The notes under the pieces: generated by a model
What the model was told of the DNA's origin: nothing
The model's input: only the letters and a program-made list of their open reading frames with translations
Databases searched by the model: none
DNA from: Chloroflexaceae bacterium
GTDB taxonomy: Bacteria > Chloroflexota > Chloroflexia > Chloroflexales > Chloroflexaceae
Reading direction: 5' to 3'
DNA length: 59,387 nt
NCBI GenBank assembly: GCA_012034075.1
Contig: JAAURD010000006.1
Span: 1-59,387 of the forward strand
Made by a program: the position numbers and the translations under genes
In this document: positions 17,181 through 26,173 of the stretch, one piece after another
Layout of the letters: each line of letters starts with the position of its first letter
How positions within the stretch are numbered: the first letter of the stretch is position 1

Positions 17181-18664
17181 TCAATGCCCTGCTGGGGGCT
17201 GAAATTGTTCCCACGCGGGTGCTACGGGCAACCGGTGTGGTGACCTGTATGGGGTATGCGCAGCATGCCAGTGCCAGCCTGCTGCATCGTATCCCTGGTA
17301 ACGGTCTGCGCGAAGAGCCCATTGCCTTTGATGAGCTTGCCTCGGCGATTCTGCTTGATCTGCATGGGCATGGCGCGAACAGACCAGCCGTGGAGTATGT
17401 ACAGGTCCGCCTACCAGTCCCCTTGCTCCAGGGTGGCTGGGTGCTGGTCGATACCCCCGGTCTGGTCGATGATCCGCTGCTCTCTCAGCGAACCTATGCA
17501 GAGCTGGCACGTTCAGATGTAGCGGTGCTGGTGCTGTCGGCCTATCAGCTGCTCTCAATCAAGGAACGTGAGGCGGCACGCATTGCCCAGACCTGGCTGG
17601 GCGGCAATATTGTGTTTGTGGTAAACCAGATGGACCTGGTAGCAGTTGATGAACAGGCAGAGGTGCTCGAACGCGCCAGATTGATCTTGCAGGGAGCCGG
17701 CAATCAGCTGGTCGGGCAGCCGCGCATCTTCGCCACCAATGCGCTCCATACCCACGATGGCATCACACCATCTGAGTCTGTGCTCATTGGTGTGCCGGCG
17801 CTGGCTCAGTGGCTCACCACACTTGAGGCGTCGCCGCTGCAAGCACAGTTGGTGTTGCAGGCACGGCTCAGCACGCTCGAGCAACATCTCGCGCGGTTGC
17901 ATACATGGCTCTTGCCGCGCCGTAACACCGCACGCCAGATACGACAGCAGCACCAGCAGCACCATGATGCTGAACGCGCTCGCCAGCGTACACGTATGCG
18001 TGAGGCAGCCCATGAGGACTGTATCCGCCTGGGGATTTTGCGCCAGCGCTCGGCACAGCTAAGCGATGACTTTGTCCGCAGTTGCACGGCTAGCATTGCC
18101 CAGCGCATGGCCGCCGACCCGGCCTGGCCCGACCGGCTTAAACACGATTTCTGCCAGAGCATGCAGCTCTATCTGCAACAGGTGCGTCGCGGTACCTGGG
18201 CCGCCCTGACCCGCACGCGCTACCAGCCGCCGCTCTTTGAGCTACGCCTGCCCCGCACGTTGAATGAAATGGCCGCGGCCGAGGGCTGGGTCGAGGGTCT
18301 GGGCTTCTGGGTCGGCTTTCTGCCGGGCATTGCCGATGAGCCTGCGCCGGCTGCGCCCCCGCTGCCCGGCTTGGACCTGCTGGGAGAGTGGTTTGATCTC
18401 GGAGTGGCGCAGGTCAAGCAGCAGATTTTGCTCTCGGTGGAGCAGACCGCCCGCCACCTGGGGCCGCTGTTGCAACACGAAGCTGAACAGTATTTTGCAC
18501 GGCTCGAGCGCATGGTGGTGAACTTTGCCGAAGCGTATGAGCCAGAACTGGCAGAGTCACCTGATCTCCATCAGGCACGCTCTGAAGAGGCGACCTACGA
18601 CCGCCTGCTCGCATGGTGCGAGGCGTTTGCGGCTGCGATTGACCTCGTGCAACAGCGTCACTAA
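16976..18664 (+). CDS. dynamin-like large GTPase
   Basis: The 562-residue protein has a short N-terminal helical segment and then a GTPase domain: P-loop GSFKTGKSTLINALLG (about residues 58-73), an ATGVVTC switch Thr, G3 DTPGLVDDP and G4 NQMDLV. The helical C-terminal part is rich in Arg/Gln/Glu (about 300-360), with a Pro/Gly-rich hydrophobic patch around LGFWVGFLPGIADEPAPAAPP that could insert in membranes. Bacterial dynamin-like proteins remodel membranes. The upstream gene encodes a membrane protein and overlaps it, which hints at a functional pair. TTG 16970 is an alternative start. Confidence 0.82.
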   Translation: MPAPTVSHSLLDAAATLDAYFAVAASTPTPHRELQQLLQTIADYRAILPRPERHIAFFGSFKTGKSTLINALLGAEIVPTRVLRATGVVTCMGYAQHASASLLHRIPGNGLREEPIAFDELASAILLDLHGHGANRPAVEYVQVRLPVPLLQGGWVLVDTPGLVDDPLLSQRTYAELARSDVAVLVLSAYQLLSIKEREAARIAQTWLGGNIVFVVNQMDLVAVDEQAEVLERARLILQGAGNQLVGQPRIFATNALHTHDGITPSESVLIGVPALAQWLTTLEASPLQAQLVLQARLSTLEQHLARLHTWLLPRRNTARQIRQQHQQHHDAERARQRTRMREAAHEDCIRLGILRQRSAQLSDDFVRSCTASIAQRMAADPAWPDRLKHDFCQSMQLYLQQVRRGTWAALTRTRYQPPLFELRLPRTLNEMAAAEGWVEGLGFWVGFLPGIADEPAPAAPPLPGLDLLGEWFDLGVAQVKQQILLSVEQTARHLGPLLQHEAEQYFARLERMVVNFAEAYEPELAESPDLHQARSEEATYDRLLAWCEAFAAAIDLVQQRH

Positions 18665-18702
18665 AGCGTTGAAGCGGCGCGTTCGCATCCCCTCACCCCC
18701 AG

Positions 18703-18727
18703 CCCCTCTCCCACAAGGGGAGAGGGG
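18703..18727. repeat. GC-rich dispersed hairpin (CCCCTCTCCC-ACAA-GGGGAGAGGGG)
   Basis: The hairpin lies 40 bp after the GTPase stop and could act as its terminator, but no T-run follows it. Similar CCCTCACCCCCAGCCCCTCTCCC words are widespread intergenic repeats in bacteria of this type. The following 150 bp contains the direct repeat TTTGTGTTCTTTGTGTTCTTTGTGG. Confidence 0.7.
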
Positions 18728-18890
18728 AGTCACAGCGGCGCGTTGCAGCGTTGCAGCGAGGGCGCGGGCATCCTTTCTACATGCGGGTGAATATCATCCT
18801 TTGTGAAACCTTTGTGTTCTTTGTGTTCTTTGTGGTGAATCTCAGACGCGCTTTTCATAGGTCGGTGTGTGGTACTCCTTTCCCAATCTC

Positions 18891-19005
18891 ATACCAACTT
18901 GCGTTTTGCCATACGCGCATCAACACCCGTCGGGGCGCAGCGTGCTGCGCCGAGCACTCGTTCCCAGGGAGTACCAAAACAGGCTGGTAGAACGCAAATT
19001 GGTAT
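18891..19005. mobile_element. MITE-like element with ATACCAA-CTTGCGTT ends
   Basis: ATACCAACTTGCGTT at 18891 is answered by AACGCAAATTGGTAT ending at 19005, with one mismatch. An internal GGGGCGCAGCGTGCTGCGCC palindrome is present. It shares the outer ATACCAA with the element at 10440 but has a different inner end, so it looks like a second subfamily. It abuts the next element after 2 bp. Confidence 0.65.
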
Positions 19006-19007
19006 CA

Positions 19008-20002
19008 TACCAAATTCGGTTCATCTCAATAAATATATATGGGCTTGTATCCTGTTTTGTAGGGGCGCAGCGCGCTACACCCCTACAAAGCAGCATGTGT
19101 GTGCCAATTCACGAAGATTCTCGTCCTGCCATACGTCAACTTGCCGTGCAAGAGCTGCCCACGGAGACAGTTCGTCAGTTGCTGCAAGGATGATCTGGGC
19201 AAATGCCTGTGCTCCTTCATAGCGTCTTCCGGAAGCCTGGGCGATATGATACGCAAATGGCGTTAAGCGATAGGGGAAAGAGGGGTGGCTTGCAGCCTAG
19301 CGGCGTAAGGGTCCCCGCGCAGCGCGCCTACAAAGCAGGCGCTCCAAGTGCGATCAAAGCGCATACCAGTGATCACCCGAATTTGGTATGATAGGCTTTA
19401 AGCCAATGCGATGCTCATCTATCGTCCATATTTCCCAGTTTTCGACGTTTGGATGAGCTTTTTGGATCTCGATAATCAGGTCTGGCAGTTTTTTTCCGTT
19501 CCATCTGTTCATCGGGGTCTGCTTTGCGATGCTGCGGACGCGGTACATACGGTCGATAGCCGAGTTGCCGCAACAGTTCCCACCCGCGAGGAATATGGAC
19601 GTGGTCCAGACCAAGTTCCTGTTCAAGCCACGCAGCAACCGTCTTAAAGGTCCAGATTCCCCCATCTGGGGCAGGACCATCCAAGGCTTGCTCCAGTTTG
19701 GCACGAATATCGGGCGGCACCAGCGGCGGTTGTCCCGGATTCTGGTATCGTCGGTCGCCGACCCCGTCTGGTCCATCGTGGTCATATCGACGTAAGATCT
19801 GATATATCCAGTTGGTGCAATAACCGGTCACTTCAGCGATGTGTTTCACGGAAAAGCCTCGGGCGTACAGCCAGATGATCTGCCACTGCGATTGTGAGAC
19901 GGTGTCGGGCGCAGTACGATAGCACTGCTCCAATTCGTCAATCGACACATGTTGGGTAATGGGTCATGTTCTCATTTTGTTATTATACACCCGAATTTGG
20001 TA
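19008..20002. mobile_element. composite IS630-type remnant with embedded MITE
   Basis: The outer ends are CCAAATTCGG (from 19010) and CCGAATTTGG (19991-20000), each with a flanking TA, so the whole 1-kb block has inverted termini. A third copy of the terminus lies inside at 19377-19388. From 19008 to 19388 the sequence looks like the 10440 MITE in reverse orientation, with about 200 bp of unrelated DNA between its arms. From 19389 to 20002 it is the 5' part of an IS630-type transposase gene on the minus strand. The insertion has cut into the AAA ATPase gene at 20003. Confidence 0.7.
19389..19948 (-). pseudogene. IS630-family transposase, truncated and frameshifted
   Basis: The minus-strand product starts MSIDELEQCYRTAPDTVSQ. 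It has an HTH segment (GFSVKHIAEVTGYCTNWIYQILRRY) and a second winged-helix segment, then shifts frame at a run of seven A residues (+ strand 19489-19495). The other frame continues KKLPDLIIEIQKAHPNVENW and reaches the first catalytic Asp (IWTIDEHRIGLKPI). The rest of the DDE domain is missing, because the reading frame runs straight into the terminal repeat of a MITE. The element is dead as it stands, although its N-terminal DNA-binding half could still be made. Confidence 0.85.
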
Positions 20003-20900
20003 TAAGCCACTATCGACATCTTCAATAACGATCAGACTCTCTTCGGGATAGGTGAGCATAGCCGTGAGGATGCCGAGAAAACGCAGCATCCCATCAGACA
20101 TACTACCGTGCATCAAGCGTGCGCAGTGGTTGTTGCGGGTGCCACTGTTCATCGCCATACAGCATGGCATCAGTGCCTAATCGACCAACTTTTTCGGTCC
20201 AGATATGTTTGATTTCACCCTCTGGTAACCGTGTGAGATACTGGGCTAGCTGGTGCTCAATCGCGTTTTTGCGTGCGATTGGCAGATCAGCCAGCACACC
20301 AGCACTATTGGCGGCATTGCGCTGAAGATTCTCGGATAATGCGGAAAAAGAACGCATCTGGCCAGGTGTCGGATCAACCAGAAAGAGACGTTGCAGCTTG
20401 GATGCAACGCGCTCTTGATCCGGTGAGCCATGACCATTGCTTTTCAAACTGCTGTATGCGGCAGGTTGGGCCGGGTCGGATGTTTTGCGCAAAAGCTTGG
20501 TGACCTGCGGTTCTGCCTGATGCGATGAGCTATAGGCATATGATTGCAGTTGTTCCTAGATAAGACCACATTTTGGAGACGTACTAATCGTCATACGATA
20601 GCGATACTCAATCAACGGGGTATCGTCTTGCAATCCCACCTCGATTGAACACGCTGCTTGTCCCCAGCGAGATAGCTGTTCAGTGCCACCTCGAATGGAT
20701 TCGAGCGATGGATTCCCTTTGACAGCATCTTCGACACGCGTTCCAGCAACGACTCGCTGCACCAACTCGAGTGCTTCCAGGACATTTGATTTCCCACTAG
20801 CATTTGTGCCGATCAACACGGTGATCGGATCGATATACAGCGTAGCCTGCTGAAAACTCTTCCAGTCTTCGAGATTGATCTGCTTGATCTGCATTTCCAT
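20003..20900 (-). pseudogene. AAA/SMC-type ATPase gene, truncated by a mobile element and frameshifted
   Basis: The minus-strand frame starts MEMQIKQINLEDWKSFQQA and has the Walker A motif LIGTNASGKSNVLEALE, as in RecF/OLD-like or DUF2813 ATPases. The reading shifts near 20500-20560 into a helical middle segment (GMRSFSALSENLQRNAANSAG as a cue) and again near 20105-20170. The third frame holds the signature and Walker B region SDGMLRFLGILTAMLTYPEESLIVIEDVDSGL. Right after that the sequence becomes the IS630-type terminus, so the D-loop and C-terminus are lost. Even if the shifts are read errors, the 3' truncation is real. Confidence 0.8.
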
Positions 20901-20941
20901 GTCCCCTGGATCACTGACGATCTGATATTCATGATACCATA

Positions 20942-21448
20942 TCAAGACCAGACAACCGCCACAACCGCCGCCAGCGCCAGGATCACGACCGGGTGCAAGA
21001 GTCGGCTCAGCGCCAGCAGCACACTGGCGATAACCATCACGACGCTTGCCAGATGAACGCCACTGCTGTGCCAGACTTCGGCCATAGCAACCAGAAAAAT
21101 ACCGACAGCCCCCAACGCCATCCCATGAATAAAGCCACGCATGGCATGGTGCTGCCCAATGCGCTGATAGACCCGCGCCAGCAGCAACGCCAGCAGCGGC
21201 GGGATGCTGATAGCAATCACTGAGAGGAGGGCGCCGGGTAGCCCGGCAATGAGGTAGCTTAAGCAGATAACCCAGAGACCGGTTGGCCCTGGACTGATTT
21301 TGCTAATGGTCAGTGCTTCGGCAAACTGCTGTTCGGTGGCCCAGCCCAGGTTGAGCAAATCGGCATAGAGCATCGGCAGGTTGCCCAGGCCGCTGAAGGA
21401 AAAGAGCGATGATTTGAAGACCAGCCAGCAGTAGACCAGCAGATTCAT
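20942..21448 (-). CDS. chromate transporter, C-terminal-half type
   Basis: The 168-residue membrane protein of the CHR family has the signatures SSLFSFSGLGNLPMLYADL and ISPGPTGLWV. Short CHR proteins work in pairs as the two halves of the long ChrA chromate exporter. Its start overlaps the stop of its partner by 4 bp (21445-21448), so the two halves are translationally coupled. Some CHR proteins do not confer chromate resistance, so the substrate is inferred from the family. Confidence 0.88.
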   Translation of the reverse strand: MNLLVYCWLVFKSSLFSFSGLGNLPMLYADLLNLGWATEQQFAEALTISKISPGPTGLWVICLSYLIAGLPGALLSVIAISIPPLLALLLARVYQRIGQHHAMRGFIHGMALGAVGIFLVAMAEVWHSSGVHLASVVMVIASVLLALSRLLHPVVILALAAVVAVVWS

Positions 21449-22065
21449 GCAGCCGGTCCCTCGCGTGATTCGGGCAGCGTAAACCAGAAGACGAGACCGC
21501 TGACCAGGCCCGCGCCGAGCAACACAACCACCACCGGCACGTTCCAGAGGCCCATCAACAGGCTGCTGCCCACCAGCAACGCAACACTAAAGAGCAGCAT
21601 ACTGTGACTCATCTGGTAACTCTCGCGCAAGAAGGGCCGTGCCATGCTTGCCGCCAGCACCAGCGATAACCCCACGGTCGCCGGAATAGCCCCGTGCAAC
21701 GCCGTTTGTACCACCGCTAGCGTGCGTACCTGCGCATACCCCGCCGTAAGGCCCAGCGTAATCGTTACACTGGGCAGCAACAAGCCGACCAGCGCAGTGA
21801 AACCGCCAGCCAGTCCCCGTAAACGCCAGCCCAGCAACAACGTCAGCGCCAGAATATTGATCCCAGGCGTAATCTGGCTAATCGCAAAATCGCGTGTATA
21901 CGCTTCATCCGAAAACCATCCGTGACGTTCAACCACACTGCGCTGAATCAGCAGCAGCGTGGTGGCGCCACCACCAAACGACTGGATGCCGATCAGAAAC
22001 CACGCACCGAAAAGAGCAAACAGACCAGGGTCGATCTGTTTGCTTCGTTCTTGTTGTTCTCCCAT
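21445..22065 (-). CDS. chromate transporter, N-terminal-half type
   Basis: The 206-residue membrane protein has the CHR signatures GAWFLIGIQSFGGGATTLLLIQ and ISQITPGINILALTLLLG. It forms a short-chain CHR pair with the overlapping downstream gene. The open frame extends 69 codons further upstream, but that extension is Cys/Arg-rich with no homology, so I place the start at ATG 22065 (MGEQQERSKQIDPGL). No good ribosome site is seen there, which leaves the start somewhat open. Confidence 0.85.
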   Translation of the reverse strand: MGEQQERSKQIDPGLFALFGAWFLIGIQSFGGGATTLLLIQRSVVERHGWFSDEAYTRDFAISQITPGINILALTLLLGWRLRGLAGGFTALVGLLLPSVTITLGLTAGYAQVRTLAVVQTALHGAIPATVGLSLVLAASMARPFLRESYQMSHSMLLFSVALLVGSSLLMGLWNVPVVVVLLGAGLVSGLVFWFTLPESREGPAA

Positions 22066-22225
22066 CGCTTTTGTCTGTTTCTCGCTCTCTGAAACTGAAA
22101 AATGGTCGCTTTCTGACACCCATGTTCGTTCTGGCAACGAGTGGTTGCGCTGCCTGGGCACTGACGCACGGGTGTTGATGGTCGGTATGACACTGATATG
22201 AGGAACTTTGGGGCAGTTTATAGCC

Positions 22226-22256
22226 TTGCAACGGCAGGTTGTCGCCGCCGTTGCAA
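22226..22256 (-). terminator. hairpin terminator of the MBL hydrolase gene
   Basis: TTGCAACGGC and GCCGTTGCAA form a perfect 10-bp stem with an 11-nt loop, 20 bp beyond the stop codon at 22276. No long T-run follows on the minus strand, so it may be a weak terminator or an mRNA 3'-end stabiliser. Confidence 0.6.
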
Positions 22257-22275
22257 GCGTTCGTTTGCTCACTGG

Positions 22276-23241
22276 CTAATTGGCCGATACATAGCGAAAT
22301 TGTGAGCCAACACAGGTCTGAATAAACGCATCCGGCATCGCACGTGCCACCGCATGCACCGCTTTCCAGCCCGTGCAGTGACTGGGGACAATCACATCGG
22401 GCGCGAGCGTTTGCAGTTCCTGGACGGTTGGCGCGATCCGCGGCTCAAAGAAGTTCCCTGATAGATGAAACCCACCCATAACCGCATGCACATAATCCAC
22501 CCTGGTTAAAAACTTTGCATACCGCAACACATTCACAATGCCGGCATGGCTACACCCGGAGAGCACCACCAGACCTTTATCGCGTACATACATCACCACT
22601 GCCTGATCATCCCAAATCCACGGATCATCGTGCCAGCCATCGGCCGTGCGGGCGCAGTGCCCCGGCGGCGACCCCTCCTCAAAGGAGGTGACCCGTTCGA
22701 CCTGTCCCGTGACCAGGATCAGGTTATCCAGCAACAACGAAGGGTCCCGTCGTTCCAGCACTTCAATGCCTTCGCTTTCCAGATCAGCACGGTTGGGTGC
22801 GGGCAACTGTAATTCGGCGCCGTTGGGAAAAGCCACTTTGCGATCACGCCACGCATCCGGGTGCAGCACCAGCGGCATACGCCGCCGTCCCAGGCGTTCC
22901 ACCAGCCCGGCCAGCCCACCGTGATGATCGGTATGTCCATGCGACAGCACAATAGCGCGAACCGATTCGAGATTTAAGCCCAGTACATCCATATTCTGGA
23001 CCATCGTCGTGCGGCCCAACCCGGTATCATAGATAATCGACTCCCGTCGATCTCCTACCTGTACCGTGACCATCAGTGAGAATCCATGTTCGGCCATCAG
23101 CGGGGTTTGTTCAAATGAATACGGTTTAATCGGTGCACGTCGGACGACCGGCGACCCTGGTAACAGAACGTCCATGGTATTATCCACAAGCACTGTGACT
23201 TCGACAGCATCGACCGGTGTCAGGAGCATTGGCGCTTCCAT
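22276..23241 (-). CDS. MBL-fold metallohydrolase
   Basis: The 321-residue protein has the metallo-beta-lactamase HxHxDH motif (SHGHTDHHGGLAGL), the downstream LSGCSHAGIVNVLRY His motif and GGFHLSG. The order and the GCSHAG word match the group often labelled 7,8-dihydropterin-6-yl-methyl-4-aminobenzene-5'-phosphate synthase (MptA-independent). The biological role in bacteria is unclear. It has its own hairpin terminator and a 271-bp upstream gap shared with the divergent vanW gene. Confidence 0.85.
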   Translation of the reverse strand: MEAPMLLTPVDAVEVTVLVDNTMDVLLPGSPVVRRAPIKPYSFEQTPLMAEHGFSLMVTVQVGDRRESIIYDTGLGRTTMVQNMDVLGLNLESVRAIVLSHGHTDHHGGLAGLVERLGRRRMPLVLHPDAWRDRKVAFPNGAELQLPAPNRADLESEGIEVLERRDPSLLLDNLILVTGQVERVTSFEEGSPPGHCARTADGWHDDPWIWDDQAVVMYVRDKGLVVLSGCSHAGIVNVLRYAKFLTRVDYVHAVMGGFHLSGNFFEPRIAPTVQELQTLAPDVIVPSHCTGWKAVHAVARAMPDAFIQTCVGSQFRYVSAN

Positions 23242-23408
23242 ATTGCTGACCTCCTCGACTGTGACAGCGTATTGTACCTCATCTTCGAGATACCTTACCC
23301 TTCAGTATACCACGCTTTACAAATAGCGCACCGTGTATCGTTGTATTGACAGAACGGGTCAAATGCACGGCCCTTTTGCTCGCATCACATGCGAACAAAA
23401 CAGAATAA

Positions 23409-23437
23409 TTGACAGAACACCCTTTTATCGGTATAGT
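23409..23437 (+). promoter_or_regulatory. promoter of the vanW-like gene
   Basis: TTGACA (23409-23414), 17 nt, then TATAGT (23432-23437), 76 bp before the start codon. A second TTGACA lies at 23346-23351 without a convincing -10 box. Confidence 0.8.
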
Positions 23438-23512
23438 AACTGCGGTGAACGATAAACGAGATTTGACATCTGGAAGAGCCACCATTTCTCCAAACAGAAG
23501 GTACATGCGTGT

Positions 23513-25306
23513 ATGAGTGTCACACCAACGCCATCGCCGTGGAGCCAGGATGTGCCAACGCCAGAAGCGGCGGTCGAAAAACAAAAGCCTACTGCCCCTC
23601 AATCGCGCCAATCGGTGCCATGGGGTTGCTGGGCATTGCGCATACTCCTCTTTCCACCGATTCTCATCGGTCTATTGCTCCTCTATGGCCTCTATTTTTT
23701 TGATCAATCGTTTGATGGTCTGGTCTACCCCAATATTGATGTACGCGGCGTCGTTATTGGCAGTATGACCCGTGATGAAGCAATTCATGCCATCGAACAG
23801 CACTATGCCGATTTTCTTGAACAACCGCTGGTCGTTACCTATGGTGTGTATCGCTGGAAACCAACCCTCAAACAACTCGGCGTCACGCTCGATATTGAAG
23901 GCGCAGTGGATGAAGCCTTCACGCTTGGGCGTCGTCATGCCGATCATATGGATGAGTTGCTCGAAGTAGCCGCAATGTGGCAGTATGGTCACGAGATCCC
24001 GCTACACATGCAAGTTGATCAACAGGCAATTCAAGGCTATTTGCAGCAACGGGTCGATATGGTTGAACGCGAGGCAGTCGATGCCCAACTGTTGCTGAAT
24101 GGGTTGACCGTTGATGCATTGCCCGCGGCGATGGGCCGACAGGCATTGGTATCACCAACGGTGGATGATATCACCGCTGCCCTGGCGACCATGCAACCCC
24201 AAACCGTCGCCATGCGCACACGCCAGATAGCACCACTGCTCGATGATGCCGTAGTAGCCGATGCCCAGCAGCAGATAGCAACCCTGTTGCAAGGGCCGGT
24301 CATCTTGACCACGACCGATCAGGGGAGCTGGGAAATATCGGTTGAAGACCTCGCTAAGATGGTGCGAATACAGCGCCACGAAGGTGAATATGGCCAACCA
24401 CCAACGATTGACGTCTCAATAGATAGCACACCAATCCGACCCTATCTCAGTGAAATTGCAGATCTCTCCGAAATCACCGGTGGCTATCCTCGTATGAGCT
24501 GGAATAACGGCAACCTGTCGATTACGCAAGAAGGCACACCCGGTAGCCGCATCGACGAGGTACGGGCAGAGCAAGACATTATTGCTGCGATGTGGACTGA
24601 CAACCGAGAAGTAGCCCTGCATATGCATGACACCTTGCCACCAGTGCATGCCGGCAACCTGCACGAACTGGGCATCAACGAGTTAATCAGCGTCGGTCGT
24701 ACTGACTTTAGCGGTTCTGAAGCCTACCGCGTCACCAATATTATCGCCGGCATGCGCTTGCTCGATGGCGTTCTCATCGCTCCCGGTGATGTCTTCTCAT
24801 TTAACGCTACCATCGGTCATATCGGCCCAGATAATGGTTTTGTCGAGGGCTATGCTATTGTTGAAGAAAAGGTCGAAGTGGAGTGGGGCGGCGGTATTTG
24901 CCAGGATGCGACCACCATGTTTCGTGCTGCTTTCTGGGCTGGTTTCCCCATCTTAGAACGTATGAACCATACCATGTACCTCTCCTGGTACAATCGTTAT
25001 GGGTATGGTGAGTATGGCGATGGGCCTGGTATTGACTCAGCGATCTTTCTCGGCCCGTCTGGCCCAGATCTCAAGTTTGTCAACGATACCGATCACTGGG
25101 TCTTGATCGAAACACTTGCGGATCCGTACAACGTCCTTGCCGAAGTGCGCATGTACGGAACCAGGGGCGGTCGCTCAGTGGAGTTTGAAGGTCCATTCAT
25201 TTCGCACCCACCTGATGGCGTATTAAATGTCGATTTTATCCGCATTGTCAAGCAAGATGGTGTGGAAGTAAAGCGCGAAACCTTCTGGTCGTACTTTACC
25301 CAGTAG
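23513..25306 (+). CDS. VanW family protein with peptidoglycan-binding-like repeats
   Basis: The 597-residue envelope protein has a cytoplasmic Pro/Gln-rich tail, one membrane segment (about 42-62), then two PF12229-like domains (about 70-330) and a C-terminal VanW domain (about 400-540). The VanW signatures are clear: LLDGVLIAPGDVFSFNATIG, WGGGICQDATTMFRAAFWAG and NHTMYLSWY. Despite the name, VanW proteins are widespread and not evidence of vancomycin resistance; an envelope role is the safe reading. It is monocistronic, with a strong promoter upstream and a terminator downstream. Confidence 0.9.
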   Translation: MSVTPTPSPWSQDVPTPEAAVEKQKPTAPQSRQSVPWGCWALRILLFPPILIGLLLLYGLYFFDQSFDGLVYPNIDVRGVVIGSMTRDEAIHAIEQHYADFLEQPLVVTYGVYRWKPTLKQLGVTLDIEGAVDEAFTLGRRHADHMDELLEVAAMWQYGHEIPLHMQVDQQAIQGYLQQRVDMVEREAVDAQLLLNGLTVDALPAAMGRQALVSPTVDDITAALATMQPQTVAMRTRQIAPLLDDAVVADAQQQIATLLQGPVILTTTDQGSWEISVEDLAKMVRIQRHEGEYGQPPTIDVSIDSTPIRPYLSEIADLSEITGGYPRMSWNNGNLSITQEGTPGSRIDEVRAEQDIIAAMWTDNREVALHMHDTLPPVHAGNLHELGINELISVGRTDFSGSEAYRVTNIIAGMRLLDGVLIAPGDVFSFNATIGHIGPDNGFVEGYAIVEEKVEVEWGGGICQDATTMFRAAFWAGFPILERMNHTMYLSWYNRYGYGEYGDGPGIDSAIFLGPSGPDLKFVNDTDHWVLIETLADPYNVLAEVRMYGTRGGRSVEFEGPFISHPPDGVLNVDFIRIVKQDGVEVKRETFWSYFTQ

Positions 25307-25350
25307 TACCTGCCATTCTGTCATAGCAAATCGCCTACTGTACGAGAAAG

Positions 25351-25383
25351 GCCACCCCAGACTCTGGAGTGGCTTTTGTTTTG
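25351..25383 (+). terminator. Rho-independent terminator of the vanW-like gene
   Basis: GCCACCCCAG-ACT-CTGGAGTGGC forms a stem with one mismatch and is followed by TTTTGTTTTG. A second, smaller hairpin, CACCAGT-CTTTC-ACTGGTG, follows 20 bp later. Confidence 0.85.
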
Positions 25384-25468
25384 TATCGTAACACCAGTCT
25401 TTCACTGGTGGTGTGTGATACCTGGAACAGTGGTGTTCTTCCTTAGCTCATGTGTTGGCTGAACCGGT

Positions 25469-25657
25469 TTAGATCGAATACCACATGGCGGTCTGAGGAT
25501 CTTCGTTTGATTGCAGCTCGCGCTCATCAACTTTCAGCTGATCGTCGCTGCGCGTATTCAGATACTCACGCGCTTCATCTACTGCTGGATGTTCAAAACC
25601 CTCAGGCCAGCTCGTCACCAGTTCATGCAACAGTTGGCGTAGTTCTTGCGTTTGCAT
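25469..25657 (-). CDS. small acidic hypothetical protein
   Basis: The 62-residue protein, MQTQELRQLLHELVTSWPEG and onward, is predicted to be largely helical. It has no membrane segment and no family that I recognise. The strong support is the ribosome site: on the minus strand GAAGGAGG stands 9 nt before the ATG. It is convergent with the vanW-like gene and has no operon partner. Confidence 0.65.
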   Translation of the reverse strand: MQTQELRQLLHELVTSWPEGFEHPAVDEAREYLNTRSDDQLKVDERELQSNEDPQTAMWYSI

Positions 25658-26042
25658 GTCTACTTTCCTCCTTCATAATCCATGCTACGTCTTATGCCTT
25701 ATGTGGTTAGCCCCGCATCGCATCATCACTTCAGGGCTAGCACCAGGGTGCGCAGCGGTGATATGTATCGTCGCAGACACTATCTTCTTTCTTTGGCAAG
25801 GTACAGGCCCACCTTGGGAAACCTGGCTTGCAAACGCATCATCGCGCCTCCCACCGCAAAAAACAGAAACGTCTCTAATGCACCAACATTGCTTAAGCAT
25901 TAGAGGTGAATGCTAGTATACCGTTCGCAAAGGCCATTGTCAATGGGTTTTTGTTAACATTGTATAAATATCGACTCTGTTTTGCCGCTCCATTTCCAGT
26001 CAACCCCTCTAATAAGCGCTTTGCACGGGATATTTCTATCAC
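25658..26042. other. intergenic region with an inverted repeat
   Basis: No gene is seen. CTCTAATGC (25873-25881) and GCATTAGAG (25897-25905) form an inverted repeat with a 15-nt spacer. It could be an operator for the small minus-strand gene, or a hairpin; no -10/-35 pair is positioned to decide. The rest shows no structure. Confidence 0.45.
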
Positions 26043-26071
26043 TTGACAAATCTGCTATCATCCTTCATAGT
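26043..26071 (+). promoter_or_regulatory. promoter of the PAS-PAS-STAS gene
   Basis: TTGACA (26043-26048), 17 nt, then CATAGT (26066-26071), about 100 bp ahead of ATG 26174. Confidence 0.65.
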
Positions 26072-26173
26072 AATCAACCAGAGGGCACATCACCCTCGTA
26101 TAATAACGAACAAATGTTTGTGTGGAGCGGCTCTACCAATAGATGTTTGTTTGTACCAGAGAGAGGTTATCGT

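Noticed and set aside
19480..19500. Programmed frameshift of the transposase at A7
   Set aside because: The required change is +1 (or -2), not the usual -1, and homopolymer indels are frequent elsewhere in this window; it cannot be decided from sequence.
22066..22272. N-terminal extension of the chromate transporter half
   Set aside because: The extension is Cys/Arg-rich without homology and contains an inverted repeat that better fits a terminator of the neighbouring gene.
23513..25306. VanW as evidence of vancomycin resistance
   Set aside because: VanW-domain proteins are common outside van clusters and no vanHAX-type gene is near.
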